Below, piece after piece: positions 34,700-46,866 of a DNA stretch of 64,000 nucleotides. Both the position numbers and the translations under genes were made by a program. This DNA comes from Raphanus sativus (lineage: Eukaryota > Streptophyta > Magnoliopsida > Brassicales > Brassicaceae): positions 11,160,001-11,224,000 of the forward strand of contig NC_079516.1 in the NCBI RefSeq assembly GCF_000801105.2, written 5' to 3'. The notes under the pieces were generated by a model, which saw only the letters and a program-made list of their open reading frames with translations, was not told where the DNA came from and did not search any database. Numbering within the stretch: the stretch's first letter is position 1; each line of letters starts with the position of its first letter.

Positions 34700-36320
34700 C
34701 CAAACACGTCTACTTTGACAAAACCGTCTTTCCTTATGCTGAACCAAAATTTTCATAGTGTTATCTCTTTCTTGAGCATGACAATGATCTTTCCTTGTTT
34801 TCAAGAAAATACTTCAATCCCGATCATTCCTACTCCTTTGCCTTCGCCAAAAATTGCTTTACCAACTTCAATCACGTTCTTCCGAGCGAACCAACTCTCA
34901 GCCTATAGTCCCTGCTATTGAACCACCAAAAAACTTGATGCAAACTAGAAGCAAAACAGGTGTAAGAAAGCCAAAGAAACCGCTCACATTACTCTTAATT
35001 AATGTTTCACCTATTCCAAATAACAGATTCCCAAATAACAGATAAAAGCCTTTTCGGATCCTAACTAGACTTTGGGAATGGTACTATTAGAAAGAACAAG
35101 GCAAGGTTCATTGCTAATGGGAATTCACATGAGGAAGGGATCATTTATAAACGACCTTTATCCCAGTGGTCAAACCTGCTACTATACGTACGTTATTGGA
35201 TGTCAGTCTTGCTAATGAATTGGCACTTGCTAATGATTGGCCAATTCATTAGCTTAAAGTCAAGAACGCTTTCCTCCATGGCTATTTTCAAATTTTATTA
35301 TTAATTAACCTTGGTTTCAGATGAAGTAAAAGTGCTGCCTCTCTCTTCATGTTCAACGAATGAAACAAGCTTGCTTATATGCAGACGACATCATCCTCAC
35401 AGCTTTAGACTCTGCCTTCCTTTCATTCATTGTCTCCAAGCTACAAACCGAGTTTCCAATGTCTAACTCAGGAAAAATTCATTACTCTCTTGGCGTCAAG
35501 GCAATGTTCATAATGATGGATTTTTTCTAAGTCAAAGTGCCTACGCCAACGACATCATCAACCGTACAGGCTTGAAGGAACGTACACCCATTTCCACACC
35601 AGTGGATCTGCAGTCCAAGTTGTCTACAATAGACTGTGAAGCAGTACCTGATGCTACTTAATACAAACGACTTGAACGTGTCCTGACATTGCCTATGCAG
35701 TACATTAAATGTGTATTTACATGCATGATCCTTGCTTCCTTCTTATTCAAGCTCTTAAAAGAATAATTCGCTATCTCCAAAGCACGTACACATTCGGTAT
35801 GCAACTTCATAAAATCTCAATCTTAGATGTTGTAGCTTATACTAATGCAGACTAGGCTGGGTGTCCTAATACATCGAGGTAAACTTCAGGTTGCTGCATA
35901 TAAATAGGCTCAAACCTTATATCGTGGTTCTCAAAATGGCAACAAACCGTTTCTTGGTCCAGCGCTGAAGCAGAACACAAAGGGGTCACTATTGTAGTTG
36001 CAGAACTTACATGTATCAGAAATATCCTATTTGAGCTTGGATATCCTCTAAAGAAAGCATCACTTGTCTACTGCGATAATGTGATATCAGTCTACCTTGC
36101 TCGCAATCTGCTACGGCATCAATGAACAAAGCACATCGAGATTCATATCCAATTTTTCCGAGAGAAAGTAGCACTTGGACATGTCAAAGTTCTCTTTTTT
36201 TTTTCTTTATCACTCCAATTCGCGGACGTATTTACCAAGGGAATACCAACGGCTTTATTTCAAGACTTCGTGTCCAGTCTAACTATTTGTAGTCCCGATG
36301 ATCAGATTTCAGGATCGTGA
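34700..36320 (+). pseudogene. Decayed Copia retrotransposon pol (linker, reverse transcriptase, RNase H)
   Basis: With several frame changes and stops the plus strand shows a Copia order: MQTRSKTGVRKPKKPL (the linker before reverse transcriptase, near 34930), KARLIANG and EGIDYK-like pieces, VVKPATIRTLLDVSLANELAL, LKVKNAFLHGYF, then a gap, YADDIILTA (active-site block with YADD, about 35378), LYSLGVK-like, RIIRYLQSTYTFGMQL, SWSSAEAEHKG and LVYCDNVISVYLA (RNase H), and FADVFTKGIPTALFQDFVSSL at the end. Integrase and gag are absent or unrecognisable; LTRs were not found. It is an old dead copy, unrelated to the young element at 49.3-53.9 kb. Confidence 0.75.
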
Positions 36321-37507
36321 TAGAATACAAAATATTCTTTGTATAATATTTGCATTTCTAATATACTTGTGAATTGAATTGTACTCCTGATTTTCGTGTC
36401 ACTGAACTGGTTATTTAAAGCCAATGAATATATTGATCCTGATCAAGGAGTTCTCATAAAATTTCACGGTCCACATCAAAATTTGCTTGATCATCCATGT
36501 AATAATCCAAGAAAAACATGCACAACCAAATATTTATAACCTAAACCAAATGGAAGATATCACAATACATACATAAGAATTCAACATAAGGTTCCCAAGA
36601 TAATTTGGCATCCCAATTCAAACTTCCAAGCACATAATGTATTTCTTATCGAACATGACTCAAAGTTATTTAATCCGAGATACATGCGATAGTTTTTTTG
36701 TCACATACCAAAACTAAGTGTCATACTTACGCAAAAAATATCATAGACCAAATTATTAATTTGATACTTAGGTTTTATATGTACCCAAATGATATACAAA
36801 TATTTCGAGTTGCTCGTCGCTCAAAGTTCGTATAGTAAACAATTCTAAAAATTGACACTCAAATTGATCTGGAATTGATAAAAATTGACAAAATTGAACA
36901 GAAAGACTTGCATATATTACTTGATCAAAAACTCCTTGATTCACAAAAATCAGTCCAATAACTACTAACCCATACCCAATAAAAAAATATGAATGGTTAT
37001 GCCTAAACATGTAATTATTATACCTCATGTAATCATGTCTATGACCATCAAATGTTTTGATGGAAATGGTTGTCAGATATTTTTAATGGTGAAAATCATC
37101 GGAACCTTGCAATTACATTTTCCATTTGTAAATTATCGTATTTTTTTGTCAGTCGCTAATTTTTCATATTTGTTTGATAGGTTATTTTTTTGTTAAGCAA
37201 TCGGAATGTTTTTGACGAGTTTTATTAAGAGAATCCAATAATTTTCTACGGATTTTGTAGTTGCTAATTTTTCCATTTCATGTTGTGAACGACTAACATT
37301 ATCTGTTTTTTACATCAAAAAATTATTCTATTATTCGAACTACAAGTGATTTAAGAAGTAAAATAGAGATAAAAAATCTATCTTGAAAGAACCTGTAATC
37401 TTAGTTAATGAATTCTATAAGAACAAACATGTTAAATACATTTTCTATATTTCCAATTTTTTCTAATTTAATTAATAGTTAAATTAAAAATATCTCTTTA
37501 ATGTATA
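36321..37507. other. Intergenic region downstream of the dead Copia
   Basis: No gene recognised. AT-rich with scattered short open frames and no protein similarity I can see. It may include the 3' untranslated part of the dead Copia. Confidence 0.4.
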
Positions 37508-38017
37508 CTAGATCCTGATCCGTCCAACTGGAGGGTATTTATTTTATGTTTTATGTTTTTTTATTTATACTAAATGATATATTTGTAATATTTAAATATA
37601 AATTTAAATTGAAAATTAATATTTGTAGTTATAACAAAAATTAAAAGTTTAATAAAATATTTTGATATAAATTTCAATTCCTAACTAAAATAAAATAGAG
37701 GTGGGTCATAATTTTTTCCAATTCCAAAATCTTAGCATCCCTTAAAAACAAATAAAATAAATTTATAAATACATAAAATATATAAACATATTTGGAATTA
37801 AAATAAATTTGTTAAAGAAAAACAAACTTGCGCTATTTTTATACTTGACCCGTGGCTGTATAAATATATTTTTTATAATTTTAAAAAATTTCTTTGTACT
37901 AATGATAATATTATATATATATAAATTAATATGTATTACATAATTGTTAATATAACATTTTCAAACAACAATTTTATTTATTACTTTGAATAATTATATT
38001 TTGTGATTTAATCGTTA

Positions 38018-39153
38018 CTAGATTTCGCACGGGTGTTCTATTTAACTTGTATATTATTTAATTCTTTTCAATATGATTTAATATATGTTTCTAAAAATTT
38101 ACCAACATTAAATATTTACTCCCTCTGTTTTATAATAAGTGGCATTCTAATATTTTTTTCTTGTTACACAAAAAGTGTCACTTTACAATTTCAATGAAAA
38201 TTATACTTACTTTCATTTGAAAATTAATTGCAAACTGCATTAATTTTATAAATAATTTTATTTATCTCAAATACTATTGGTCAAAGAGGTGTATTTAATA
38301 ACAACATACATATATTTCCTTCATTTTCTTAATTTGTGTTATTTTACTTTTATATTTTGAGAATTTTTTTAAAAATATATAATATATATATATGTGTGAA
38401 TTTAAAAATAATTTAAAATAGATTATCTGAACCTGATTCAATCCGGCAAATATCTGAACCGAATCCAAACCAAAATTTATTTATATGTCCAAATAAAATT
38501 GAAATCTTTAACCCCGAAATCCGAAAGCTTCGGAGCATCTACCCCTCCATCAAACAAAAATAGTATGAAATGATAATTATAACTTGAGCTGGATCGTTAA
38601 AATAATATTGTAACTAAAATAATAATCATTGGTTTGAAAAAAAAAGTTTGCTGTTAAGTAATATAATAACCAAGATATTCGTTTAAATAATCATTATTGA
38701 TATCAATATTTTGAAAATAATATACGTGATTTACGATGTTTACATATTTGGTTGTGCTAATTTATGATGTTTACTATTTTTTAATTAAAAAAAAACATAT
38801 ACGCAAAATTTTTGGCGGCATAGCCGCATAGTTAATATTTTTATTTATTTTGAACTTTCGTTTAGGTAAAAAATATATAGGACCAGCTACCTTCATCCTT
38901 ATATAGGTAAATATAAGACATGATATAATATCACCAAATTAATTACTATTAATCATTATATAGATAACAGGCTTTATAGATATTAAAGGCCATCTCACGA
39001 GATTAGAATCTTTAGTTAAGATTTAGTGGGAAAAAATAGGCTGGTTTAGTAGTGTATAAAACGACGTATTTTTAAGATAATGGCATAAATTTGTAATTTT
39101 TGTGCAAAACTAAGGATTAATTACTATTTGTAGTTCACTTTTAATAGATTAGA
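38018..39153 (-). mobile_element. Minus-strand Helitron, nested
   Basis: Left end CTAGATTTCGCACGGGTG after A; right end CACTTTTAATAGATTAGA, the reverse of a TCTAATCTATTAAAAGTG start that also occurs at 44770. Its place is supported by the uninterrupted duplicate at 39535-39725. A truncated Stowaway-like MITE start (ACTCCCTCTGTTTTATAATA) lies at 38119 inside it. No coding capacity. Confidence 0.6.
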
Positions 39154-39279
39154 CTATATCAAAGTGTAGCATATAAAAAATCTAATATTTATAACTAATT
39201 GGACTTATATTATAAAGGCATTATACTAATAATTTATGAATAAAGTATTTTTATTTGTACTAATGATTTTTTTTTGACA

Positions 39280-39474
39280 ACAATGAAATTAAAACTATCA
39301 GCTATGCACGTCCTGTCCAGAGAACCAGACCGGCGGCATAGAATCGACATAGAACATAGCAGAAGGGGAATTCGTAGCACCTCGTGACATCTTGTCCGTC
39401 ACTAGATTATGTGCACTCGTAATATGTCGGATCTTAAAGGTAGGAAAGAAAGTCTTACTGCGCTTGAATTCATG

Positions 39475-39475
<1 letters not shown>
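39280..39475. other. GC-richer fragment, possible LINE or host-gene scrap
   Basis: After a T-run comes a segment of ordinary base composition (GACAACAATGAAATTAAAAC, CCTGTCCAGAGAACCAGACC, CACCTCGTGACATCTTGTCC) quite unlike its surroundings. The T-run then complex sequence is what the reverse strand of a poly-A-tailed retroposon end would look like. I cannot name the source. Confidence 0.35.

Positions 39476-39477
<2 letters not shown>

Positions 39478-39541
<64 letters not shown>
39478..39541. repeat. (AT)n microsatellite
   Basis: About 32 uninterrupted AT dinucleotides. Such tracts vary in length between individuals and are hard to assemble, so the exact count is uncertain. Confidence 0.95.
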
Positions 39542-39545
<4 letters not shown>

Positions 39546-40038
39546 TACATAATTGTTAATATAAAATGTTAAAACAACAATTTTATTTATTAATTTGAAT
39601 AATTATATTTTGTGATTTAATCGTCTATTATATCACAGTGTATCATATAAAAATATAATATTTATAACTAATTGGACTTATATTATGAAAGCGTTATACT
39701 AATAATTTCTTAATACATTATTTTATATTTTATTTATATGTTATATGAATTGATTTTGATGTGTGATTTTTATTTTATTTTTTCTTATTAATAAATATTT
39801 AAAATATTAATATGTTACTACAAAATCTATTAGACAATCTATTTTTGTTAAGATTCGATTAAATAAATCTATTATTTAAATTAGAAAAATACATTAAATA
39901 TTTAGATCTATTATTTCAATAAGAAAAGACAAAACCTCCTTAAATATAGATTCGTTTAATATTTCAGTGGCATGCCACTGTAAATAAGATGAAAAATTTA
40001 GAGCTAATTCAATTTTGTACTCCTATTTTAATAGTAGA

Positions 40039-42453
40039 TAGCCAAGAACTTGAACTACAATATATATGTGTGTTTACTTCAGCAATTTACAAGGGCATGA
40101 ACATAACTTAACTCCTAAATAAAATTATTTCATAATTAAAAATAAGAAATATATATATATGAATGTATGGCAGAAGAAATAAATATATAAGAAGAAATAA
40201 ATCTGGATGTAGCTAAAAACAATTTGTTGACAAAAGCTAAATCAATACTATGAAAACAAAAACACTATTTATCTACTTACTAATAATATATGTTAGACTA
40301 TCATATTTATTTAACTTCCTATTGTTTTTCCTATTCAGTTATTATTAAACATATATTATATCTAACATATTATTTAATATTAAAAAGATATATCTAAAAA
40401 TATTCTTAAGTATCTTTTTCTAAGATTGCATTTTAATAACATCTTTTAATATATTTTATTTGAAATTGAAATATGAATTTCTTATTATTTACTTTTAATT
40501 AGTAAAATTCATATTTAATATTATCTGTAATTATAAACGAACATTAACTCATTTTAATTTATAATATAAGAAATAAAATTTCAATAATATTTATATTCAT
40601 AATTAAATCACTACACCATTTAATAAATAAGAGTAACTTAATCCATTTATTAACTATATTATAAATTATAAAATTAAATAATAACATATATTAATGATTT
40701 TTCAACATACTGCAACTTATCAAAACAAGATAACAAATTAATATATATAAACTAATAAATAAATTTATATTTTAATATACATTTTCGAGTTGAAATATCA
40801 AAAATAATTCAATATAATTATCAAATATGAGACGGGTTGAATGATGTATAGTTAATTTATAAATAATAAAATAAAATTTGACCAATATAAAAATTAAAAA
40901 TAAAAATTATTATAATATAAAGCTTTAAAATATAAGTAACTTTAATATGAGATGGGTTATGTAAATGGAATATCTTATTTTTATAAAATTACATTCATGT
41001 AAATTTTAATTTATTTATTTATACTTCAAAAACAGAAGCAATTTTTATCTACTTACAAATAGACTAGGTTGCACCATTGCATTTAACTATATCCTATTAT
41101 TTCTATTTATACCTAACTTAATTATTATTAAATATATATCCTTACCTAAAATTTAGAAACTAAATAACAAATCTATTGATTTTAAAAAAATGAACTCAAT
41201 GTATATTAAGACTAACTTTAAGTAACGAATTATTATTTATTAATATAAAAATACCTATATATGCCTACTAATTCATATATATACAAATGTATTAATTTAA
41301 TCCAAATGTAAGAAACAAATTCTTCAAAACTCTCACCAAATACATAATAATATAATTCTTATAGATAGAGTAAATTATATATATATATTTGTTAAAATAA
41401 ATATTAATAGTTATATATTATTGATATGTAATTTATGATGGAATATTTTATTATTTCTATTTTTATGAGTATAGTTTTACGAGTTATTCTAAAAAACATG
41501 TAAAATATTTATCATATATAAAATTAATTGAACAAAACATAAAACACATATTAAATTAGGTATCCGTTGGGATACAGATTGGATATTTTGAATTTTGATT
41601 CTAATTTATATTATATTCTATGTTTCATTGAGCTATATTTGCAACTACGAATCAGGTTCGAACATAACACATCAAACTTAATTGGTTCTAATTTGTATAA
41701 CATCTTAGACTCATAAAATAATTATATATCTTTCGAATTTGGGTTATATTGGTTCGGTTACTTTTTGGTCTTTTGTGTTATCTGTCCGAGTTCGGCTAAT
41801 AACACTTCGGTTCAGATATATTTTTCTACCATCCTACAAAATCTGTTTTGGTATTTTTTACATTTTGAATCGGTACAGATCGATTTTTGGTTGGTTTTGG
41901 TTCGGATTTGATTACAAATTGTATATCCACACCTACTTAAATAAAGAAAAAATGCAATTCTATAAAATTATCACCGAAAAAAATTATCTTGCGTTTTGAA
42001 AATACGAATCAAAATCTAATAATTATTTATTTTGCAAAACGACCTTTGCATAGTAAACAACTGATCATAACGATTTTGGTTTTGATAAAAAAAATTGGCT
42101 TGTTATTGATTTTTGTCTCTTACATGCAAGTTGTAACCAGACCATGCGATTAAATAAGGTGTCCCACTGACTGTCCTATCTACATATGCAAAAATAAGAT
42201 TCAACACGTGTAAATACTTTATTGGTCATATTGTGACGTTTATTTCCTCACCAAGCCACTTTAATTAGGCCATAAATTTTCCCAACTGTAACCATAAAGA
42301 CCTATACAATGCCTCACATTCTTTTATTTTTTTCTTTACTTTTCCAGTTCCAATCTCAATAACCCAAAATTTTAATTTCAGCTAACAACTTATATCCACC
42401 TATTATATTAAATTTTATTATACGGTATGGGATGATCTTAAAATAAATAATTA
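40039..42453. other. AT-rich region with a decayed Helitron end
   Basis: No gene. The part 41280-42019 matches 11330-12186 in the PAE intron (shared ATAATATAATTCTTATAGAT, TTTTTATGAGTATAGTTTTA) and ends TTGCGTTTTGAAAATACGAATCAAAATCTAA, a weakened Helitron 3' end with CTAA. The rest is plain AT-rich DNA; 42060-42430 is presumably distal promoter of the DUF538 gene. Confidence 0.55.
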
Positions 42454-42687
42454 CTCCCTCCTTTTCGAATTAAATATTGTTGTAATATAAAATTTCTGTT
42501 GTAAAATAAATATTATGTTATGATTTTAATGCAACTTTTCTATTAATTTATCTCTTTAACTTAATTAAACTAAAATAAACAATAAATGTTATGTAATTCT
42601 AATAGTCAAACCAGAGTAAATTTGAATATTTAACCAGTTTCTTAATTTATGTACAAAATATCTATAATGACGACGAAATGGAAGAAG
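42454..42687. mobile_element. Degenerate Stowaway-like MITE in the DUF538 gene promoter
   Basis: The left end CTCCCTCCTTTTCGAATTAA follows TA; the right end, complement CTTCTTCCATTTCGTCGTC, is a diverged match. The element ends about 245 bp before the TATA box of the next gene. Confidence 0.55.
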
Positions 42688-42930
42688 CTGCTATTTTGAA
42701 GTAATTTGACGTTTCAGATTTTGAAGATTAAAGTTAAGTCTACAGATATAAGTTAAGACAATTTATCAACTACTTTTCTTACTCAGATTGTGTTAATTTT
42801 TTTCCATCCCAATGTCTTTTTAATCTTTGAATTTAGAATTAGAACCATTGGTAGAAACATGTGATAAATCTTACAGTGGCATTTTCCGTAATTGAATGCA
42901 GAATACAAAGGTAAGCTTAAACGACACCAC

Positions 42931-42938
42931 CTATAAAT
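42931..42938 (+). promoter_or_regulatory. TATA box of the DUF538 gene
   Basis: CTATAAAT lies 75-80 nt before the start codon at 43012, so transcription should begin near 42965 with a short leader. The ATG within it (42937) is in frame but cannot be the translation start if this is the TATA box. Confidence 0.7.
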
Positions 42939-43011
42939 GGAAAGGCGAACTACGCCACTAAAATCCCCAAAAGACAGATCTCAAAAACAAAAAACACAGA
43001 AAAACAGAGAG

Positions 43012-43512
43012 ATGGGTTTGGTTACAGATGAAGTGAGAGCTAGGGCAGAGAAATACACAGGGGATGAGTTATGCCGTGAGAAGACGAAGGTGTTCCTCAA
43101 GGAAGTCAATATGCCTAATGGGTTATTGCCATTGAAGGACATAGAAGAGGTTGGATACGACAGAGAAACAGGTGTTGTGTGGCTTAAGCAGAAGAAGAGC
43201 ATCACTCACAAGTTTGAAACTATTGGGAAACTTGTCTCTTACGGCACTGAGGTCACTGCTGTTGTGGAAGTCGGAAAGATCAAGAAGCTGACCGGTGTTA
43301 AGGCCAAAGAGCTTCTTATTTGGGTCACTCTCAATGAGCTTGTCTTGGAGCAGCCAACAAGTTCAGGTAAGATCAATTTCAGGACACCGACTGGTCTCTC
43401 CAGGACTTTTCCAGTTTCAGCTTTTGTGGTTCCTGAGGTTGAGAATCCTGCAATGGTGAAGAACAATGCAACCACTGAAGTTAAAGAGGCTGTTGCAGTC
43501 AGCGATGCTTAG
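43012..43512 (+). CDS. SVB: DUF538 protein of the SVB (SMALLER WITH VARIABLE BRANCHES) type
   Basis: A single exon of 166 codons. Members of the DUF538 family are small plant proteins; Arabidopsis SVB affects trichome size and branching and growth. Biochemical activity is not settled; lipid or chlorophyll binding has been proposed in the family. Seen: start MGLVTDEVRARAEKYTGDEL, the DUF538 core from about residue 25 (MPNGLLPLKDIEEVGYDRET, VWLKQKK, KLVSYGTEVTA, GKIKKLTGVKAKELLIWVTL), SRTFPVSAFVVPE near 130-142 and an Ala/Glu/Val-rich tail. No signal peptide. I use the ATG at 43012, where all family members I recall begin; the ATG at 42937 overlaps the TATA box. Intact. A PPR relic follows on the opposite strand. 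From memory I cannot separate SVB (At1g56580) from its paralogue At1g09310; the neighbours favour the former. Confidence 0.9.
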   Translation: MGLVTDEVRARAEKYTGDELCREKTKVFLKEVNMPNGLLPLKDIEEVGYDRETGVVWLKQKKSITHKFETIGKLVSYGTEVTAVVEVGKIKKLTGVKAKELLIWVTLNELVLEQPTSSGKINFRTPTGLSRTFPVSAFVVPEVENPAMVKNNATTEVKEAVAVSDA

Positions 43513-44099
43513 TTACTTAAGCCGCACTCTCTATTTTTAATTATCTTAATCACGTAATACTTTCTGCTTCTGCTGCTTAATTTTCTACATTAATAAGAGT
43601 TATGATTCCACTTTTCAGACTAAACCACAATAAACCGAAATATCCTTCAAAAGACCTATGAACAAGCAAAGTTTAGGTTCTAGTTGTCTAGATCTGAAGC
43701 TTCTGATGTTAACATTTCAACAGAAATCTACTTTTTTTTTTTGACTAAAAAATAACGAGTAAACCATGTGTACAGCTTTTGCTTTTGATAAAGAAAACTC
43801 AGAAAAGCAATACAACCTCAGTACAAGAAAGAGAAGTTATACTATAAATAGGCAAGCAGCACTTGATCCATCTAAGGCCGGTGAAGATTAGGGATCTTTT
43901 TCTTTAGTAAGTATGACCACTCTCCGTTACCTATCTATGAAAAAAGAGATTTTTCTCCACTAATGGTTGTTAAATAAAGAAAGATTTTCACCCATTTTCA
44001 GATTCTGTGTAGTTTCAACAATCATTCATACCTTGAATGTGACAAAAAGAACGGTGGAGAATCATATAACGGATAACTTAAACACACAAACCAAGTTTT

Positions 44100-44640
44100 C
44101 ATCTTTGTGTATCATTTTCAAGTTCCGGCTTCTTGATCATCAAAACTGTCTGAAAACGGATAACTTAAGTCCTTTCTGCACTAGACTGGCATAGCGGCAC
44201 CCGGTCAGAACTGCTATGAAAACAATCCGGTCTGGTCTGTTACTGGAACCAACCGTTACATCAAAAAACCCAACAGCATCTACTCCTTTTGAAGTCAAAG
44301 ATACAAGATTCCTCTACTCTGCAATTTTGAAGAACAGTCTTTCAGAGTCCTGTAAGTCACCACATTTAGCATGCATATAGATCAAAGCATTAGCTAACTC
44401 AATGTCCTTATTAAACCCTCTTAGCGAAAGCAGCTACTAAGCTTGTGAAATTGTAATAACTTGGCACAAAGCCTTGTGCTTTGCTGCTGTCTGATCACAG
44501 GAGCAGAGCTTTGCTGCTGTCTTATCACTCGAATTCCGATATCAAAGAGATCCGTGTGATCAAATTTGTATCTTCCATTTTGTGGAAATAGCTTTTTATT
44601 CACGCCTGCAATACAAGTCCCAAAATAGAGTTCATCTCCA
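44100..44640 (-). pseudogene. Pentatricopeptide-repeat (PPR) protein relic
   Basis: Read on the minus strand with frame changes and stops, the sequence shows PPR pieces: PSYYNFTSLVAAFAKRG, ELANALIYMHAKCGDLQDSE, RLFFKIAE then a stop, RNLVSLTS, and NRPDRIVFIAVLTGCRYASL(V), the typical PLS-class repeat and E-region start. The N-terminal part reads GDELYFGTCIAGVNKKLFPQ and contains a duplicated segment (RQQQS twice). No open frame exceeds 60 codons, so the gene is dead. In Arabidopsis a PPR gene (PGN, At1g56570, from memory) neighbours SVB, so this may be the decayed equivalent. 43513-44100 is SVB 3' flank and otherwise unremarkable. Confidence 0.65.
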
Positions 44641-45705
44641 GGAGGTTAGAGTGTTATCCCGAAAAATCAAACAAGTAGCGTAGAGATTTATTAGAGCATT
44701 TTTGGGTAAAAAACTAGTTTAACCCTTAATTGTCAATTAATTATTAGTTTAACTCTAATTTTATTTTAATCTAATCTATTAAAAGTGAAGTACAAATTTG
44801 AATTAACCCTGAATTTTTCTAAATAATTACAATTGAATGCCATTGATTTAAACACAATAGTTTTAGTAATAATTAAAAGCCCTTTCGTGAATTAACCAGC
44901 CCATTACGATTGAATTTCCCATTATTAACATAATTTATCTCATAACAAACAAAAATAACTCGGTTTACTATTTAATAGCCGGCAAAATTTTCCAATCTTT
45001 GCATAAATTGGTTTACAACTATTAATAAGCCAAGATTCTAAAATCAAGTGCACATAAAATTAATATTATTATTGTACATCATATTCCACTATCACTACTA
45101 TCAAAGATTGGTTTTCATGCAATACACGTAATTCATACCAACCCTCATTTTATGTGTTTAGATATAAAAACATCAAACTATGAAATTTTACCAAAAGAAA
45201 AACATCAAATTGTGAAAGTGGATGTCCAATCAATGTATGGGTTCACAACTTCTAATAAACCAAAAGTGTAAAATGAAGTGCATCAAATTTACGGATCCAA
45301 ATTTTATAATATACAAAAAATCATTAAAAATTCTCAAGCTGATATCATTAGACATATATATTATGAATGTTTGAAGTGTAATCAACATACTACATATAAT
45401 CTTCATTAGCTCCACAAAATAATCCTAAAATCAAGCACATTCCATCTACACTTAGCTAAATCATTAACCAAAAAGATGTCATACTTGAGGAAGACAATAT
45501 TTAAATGAAAAAACGATATATAATATTCTTTCCTATATATCTATCACATAAATAGAAATTTCATGATTGATATTTTCTTTGAAGTTCTATTTCCTTAAAA
45601 ACTTTATATGAAGTACCTATTTATTAGGGCGTAAATCGTTTGTAAGATTCTTTTTTTGTTTGTAACACCGTTTGTAAGATTCTCAAACAACTAATATAAT
45701 ATGTA
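44641..45705. other. AT-rich intergenic DNA with a Helitron-like 5' start
   Basis: No gene. At 44770 TCTAATCTATTAAAAGTGAAG resembles the Helitron start seen in reverse at 39153. A matching 3' end could be the orphan at 48365, which would make a plus-strand element with minus-strand Helitrons inserted in it; this pairing is weak. Confidence 0.35.
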
Positions 45706-46866
45706 CTAGATTTTGACCCGCGCTTTCAAAGCGCGGGATCGTTTTCCTTTTAAAATTCTATTTAGAAAAGAAAAATATTTGTAAAATGTAATTTTCATAG
45801 ATTTATATTTGTTTATAATATATTAGAATTGTGCTAATATAGTTGTGTTGATTGTTAATGTTTTTGTTTTTAAAAATGATTTTTGTTTACAAAATAGTAA
45901 TATATTGCCAATATATCTAAGTAGCTGGAGTTGTATTTCTTCTGTGTGTGTAAGACTAACCTTTCATCCTATTTTGAAATGTTTTACAACTTTCAAAGAG
46001 ATGATTTGTATAATAGAAGATATTTTTGGTTTTTGTTTGGAATGGAGGTGAGAAAAAATACGGTAGTTAGCTATGATTGAAAAATATATTCTTTAAAATA
46101 TACTTGATTATTTTTATAAATACCTAGATTATTGGTGAGATTAAATCTTTTCAACCTGCCTAAATATCTATAATATTAAACAAAAAATATATTAGTTATG
46201 CTTTGTATATTTTAGTAGATTTTTTAAACGAATATATATTGTTAGGAATATAATCATATATTTTAGAAAGTTCCGAATATGTTGGTATAATCAAATCATT
46301 TAAAGTTGCCAAAATAATGCTAATTTTTAGGAGAATGGTAACAAAATACGTTTTACCCAAAATATATAGTCCATATGATCGCAAAATTAATACATGATAT
46401 AAATCAATTTTTAGATTTTTTAAATAAAAAGCAATATTGTTAAGGTTTTATGTGTTTGGGTTTCGATTCTTTGGTTAGGATTAGAGAATGAATTTTTATC
46501 GGGTATCCATATAAATTTATATTTGTAAAACAACCATTTGGTTTACAAATATTAAGAGTTGGATGCTACACAAATAATAAATCTTAACATATTTTGTATA
46601 TAACAGTTGGTTCACGTTTTGGAAGTTCATGTTTTCTAATGATATTATAATGATGGTCTAGGTTTTTATTGAATATATATGTTTCCAAATCTGACTATAA
46701 GCAATTGAAAAGAAAACAACTTTTAATAATTTAAATTGAAAAAAAATCGTGGTAGGGTAGATTTAGTTATTAATAAAAAAAATAAAATAGCTATGACATA
46801 CCATTGTAAATAACAAAAATAATTAAAGGTAGAATTATATTATGGATTCTTCTTTAATAGTATAAT
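45706..46866 (-). mobile_element. Minus-strand Helitron, first of a head-to-tail pair
   Basis: Left end: A then CTAGATTTTGACCCGCGCTT, with the perfect hairpin CCCGCGCTTTCAAAGCGCGGG. Right end: CTTTAATAGTATAAT, the reverse of a TCTATATTATTAAAG-like start with a degenerate last base pair. It meets the next Helitron directly at 46866/46867. Non-coding. Confidence 0.65.

Larger units (their letters stand above)
37905..39725. repeat. Direct duplication, one copy interrupted by a Helitron
   Basis: Copy 2 (about 39535-39725) reads continuously from ATGTATTACATAATTGTTAA through TTTGTGATTTAATCGTC to TAACTAATTGGACTTATATT. Copy 1 has the first half at about 37925-38017 and the second half at about 39154-39246, with the Helitron 38018-39153 between them. 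Copy 2 is therefore close to an empty site for that insertion. Confidence 0.75.
37508..40038 (-). mobile_element. Minus-strand Helitron, outer copy
   Basis: Left end on the plus strand: A then CTAGATCCTGATCCGTCC; right end TTTTAATAGTAGA followed by T, the reverse of a TCTACTATTAAAA 5' start. This start continues with AGGAGTACAAAATTG, a phrase shared with the Helitron end near 25920. A second Helitron (38018-39153), a direct duplication and a dinucleotide run lie inside. The left hairpin is weak. Confidence 0.55.
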
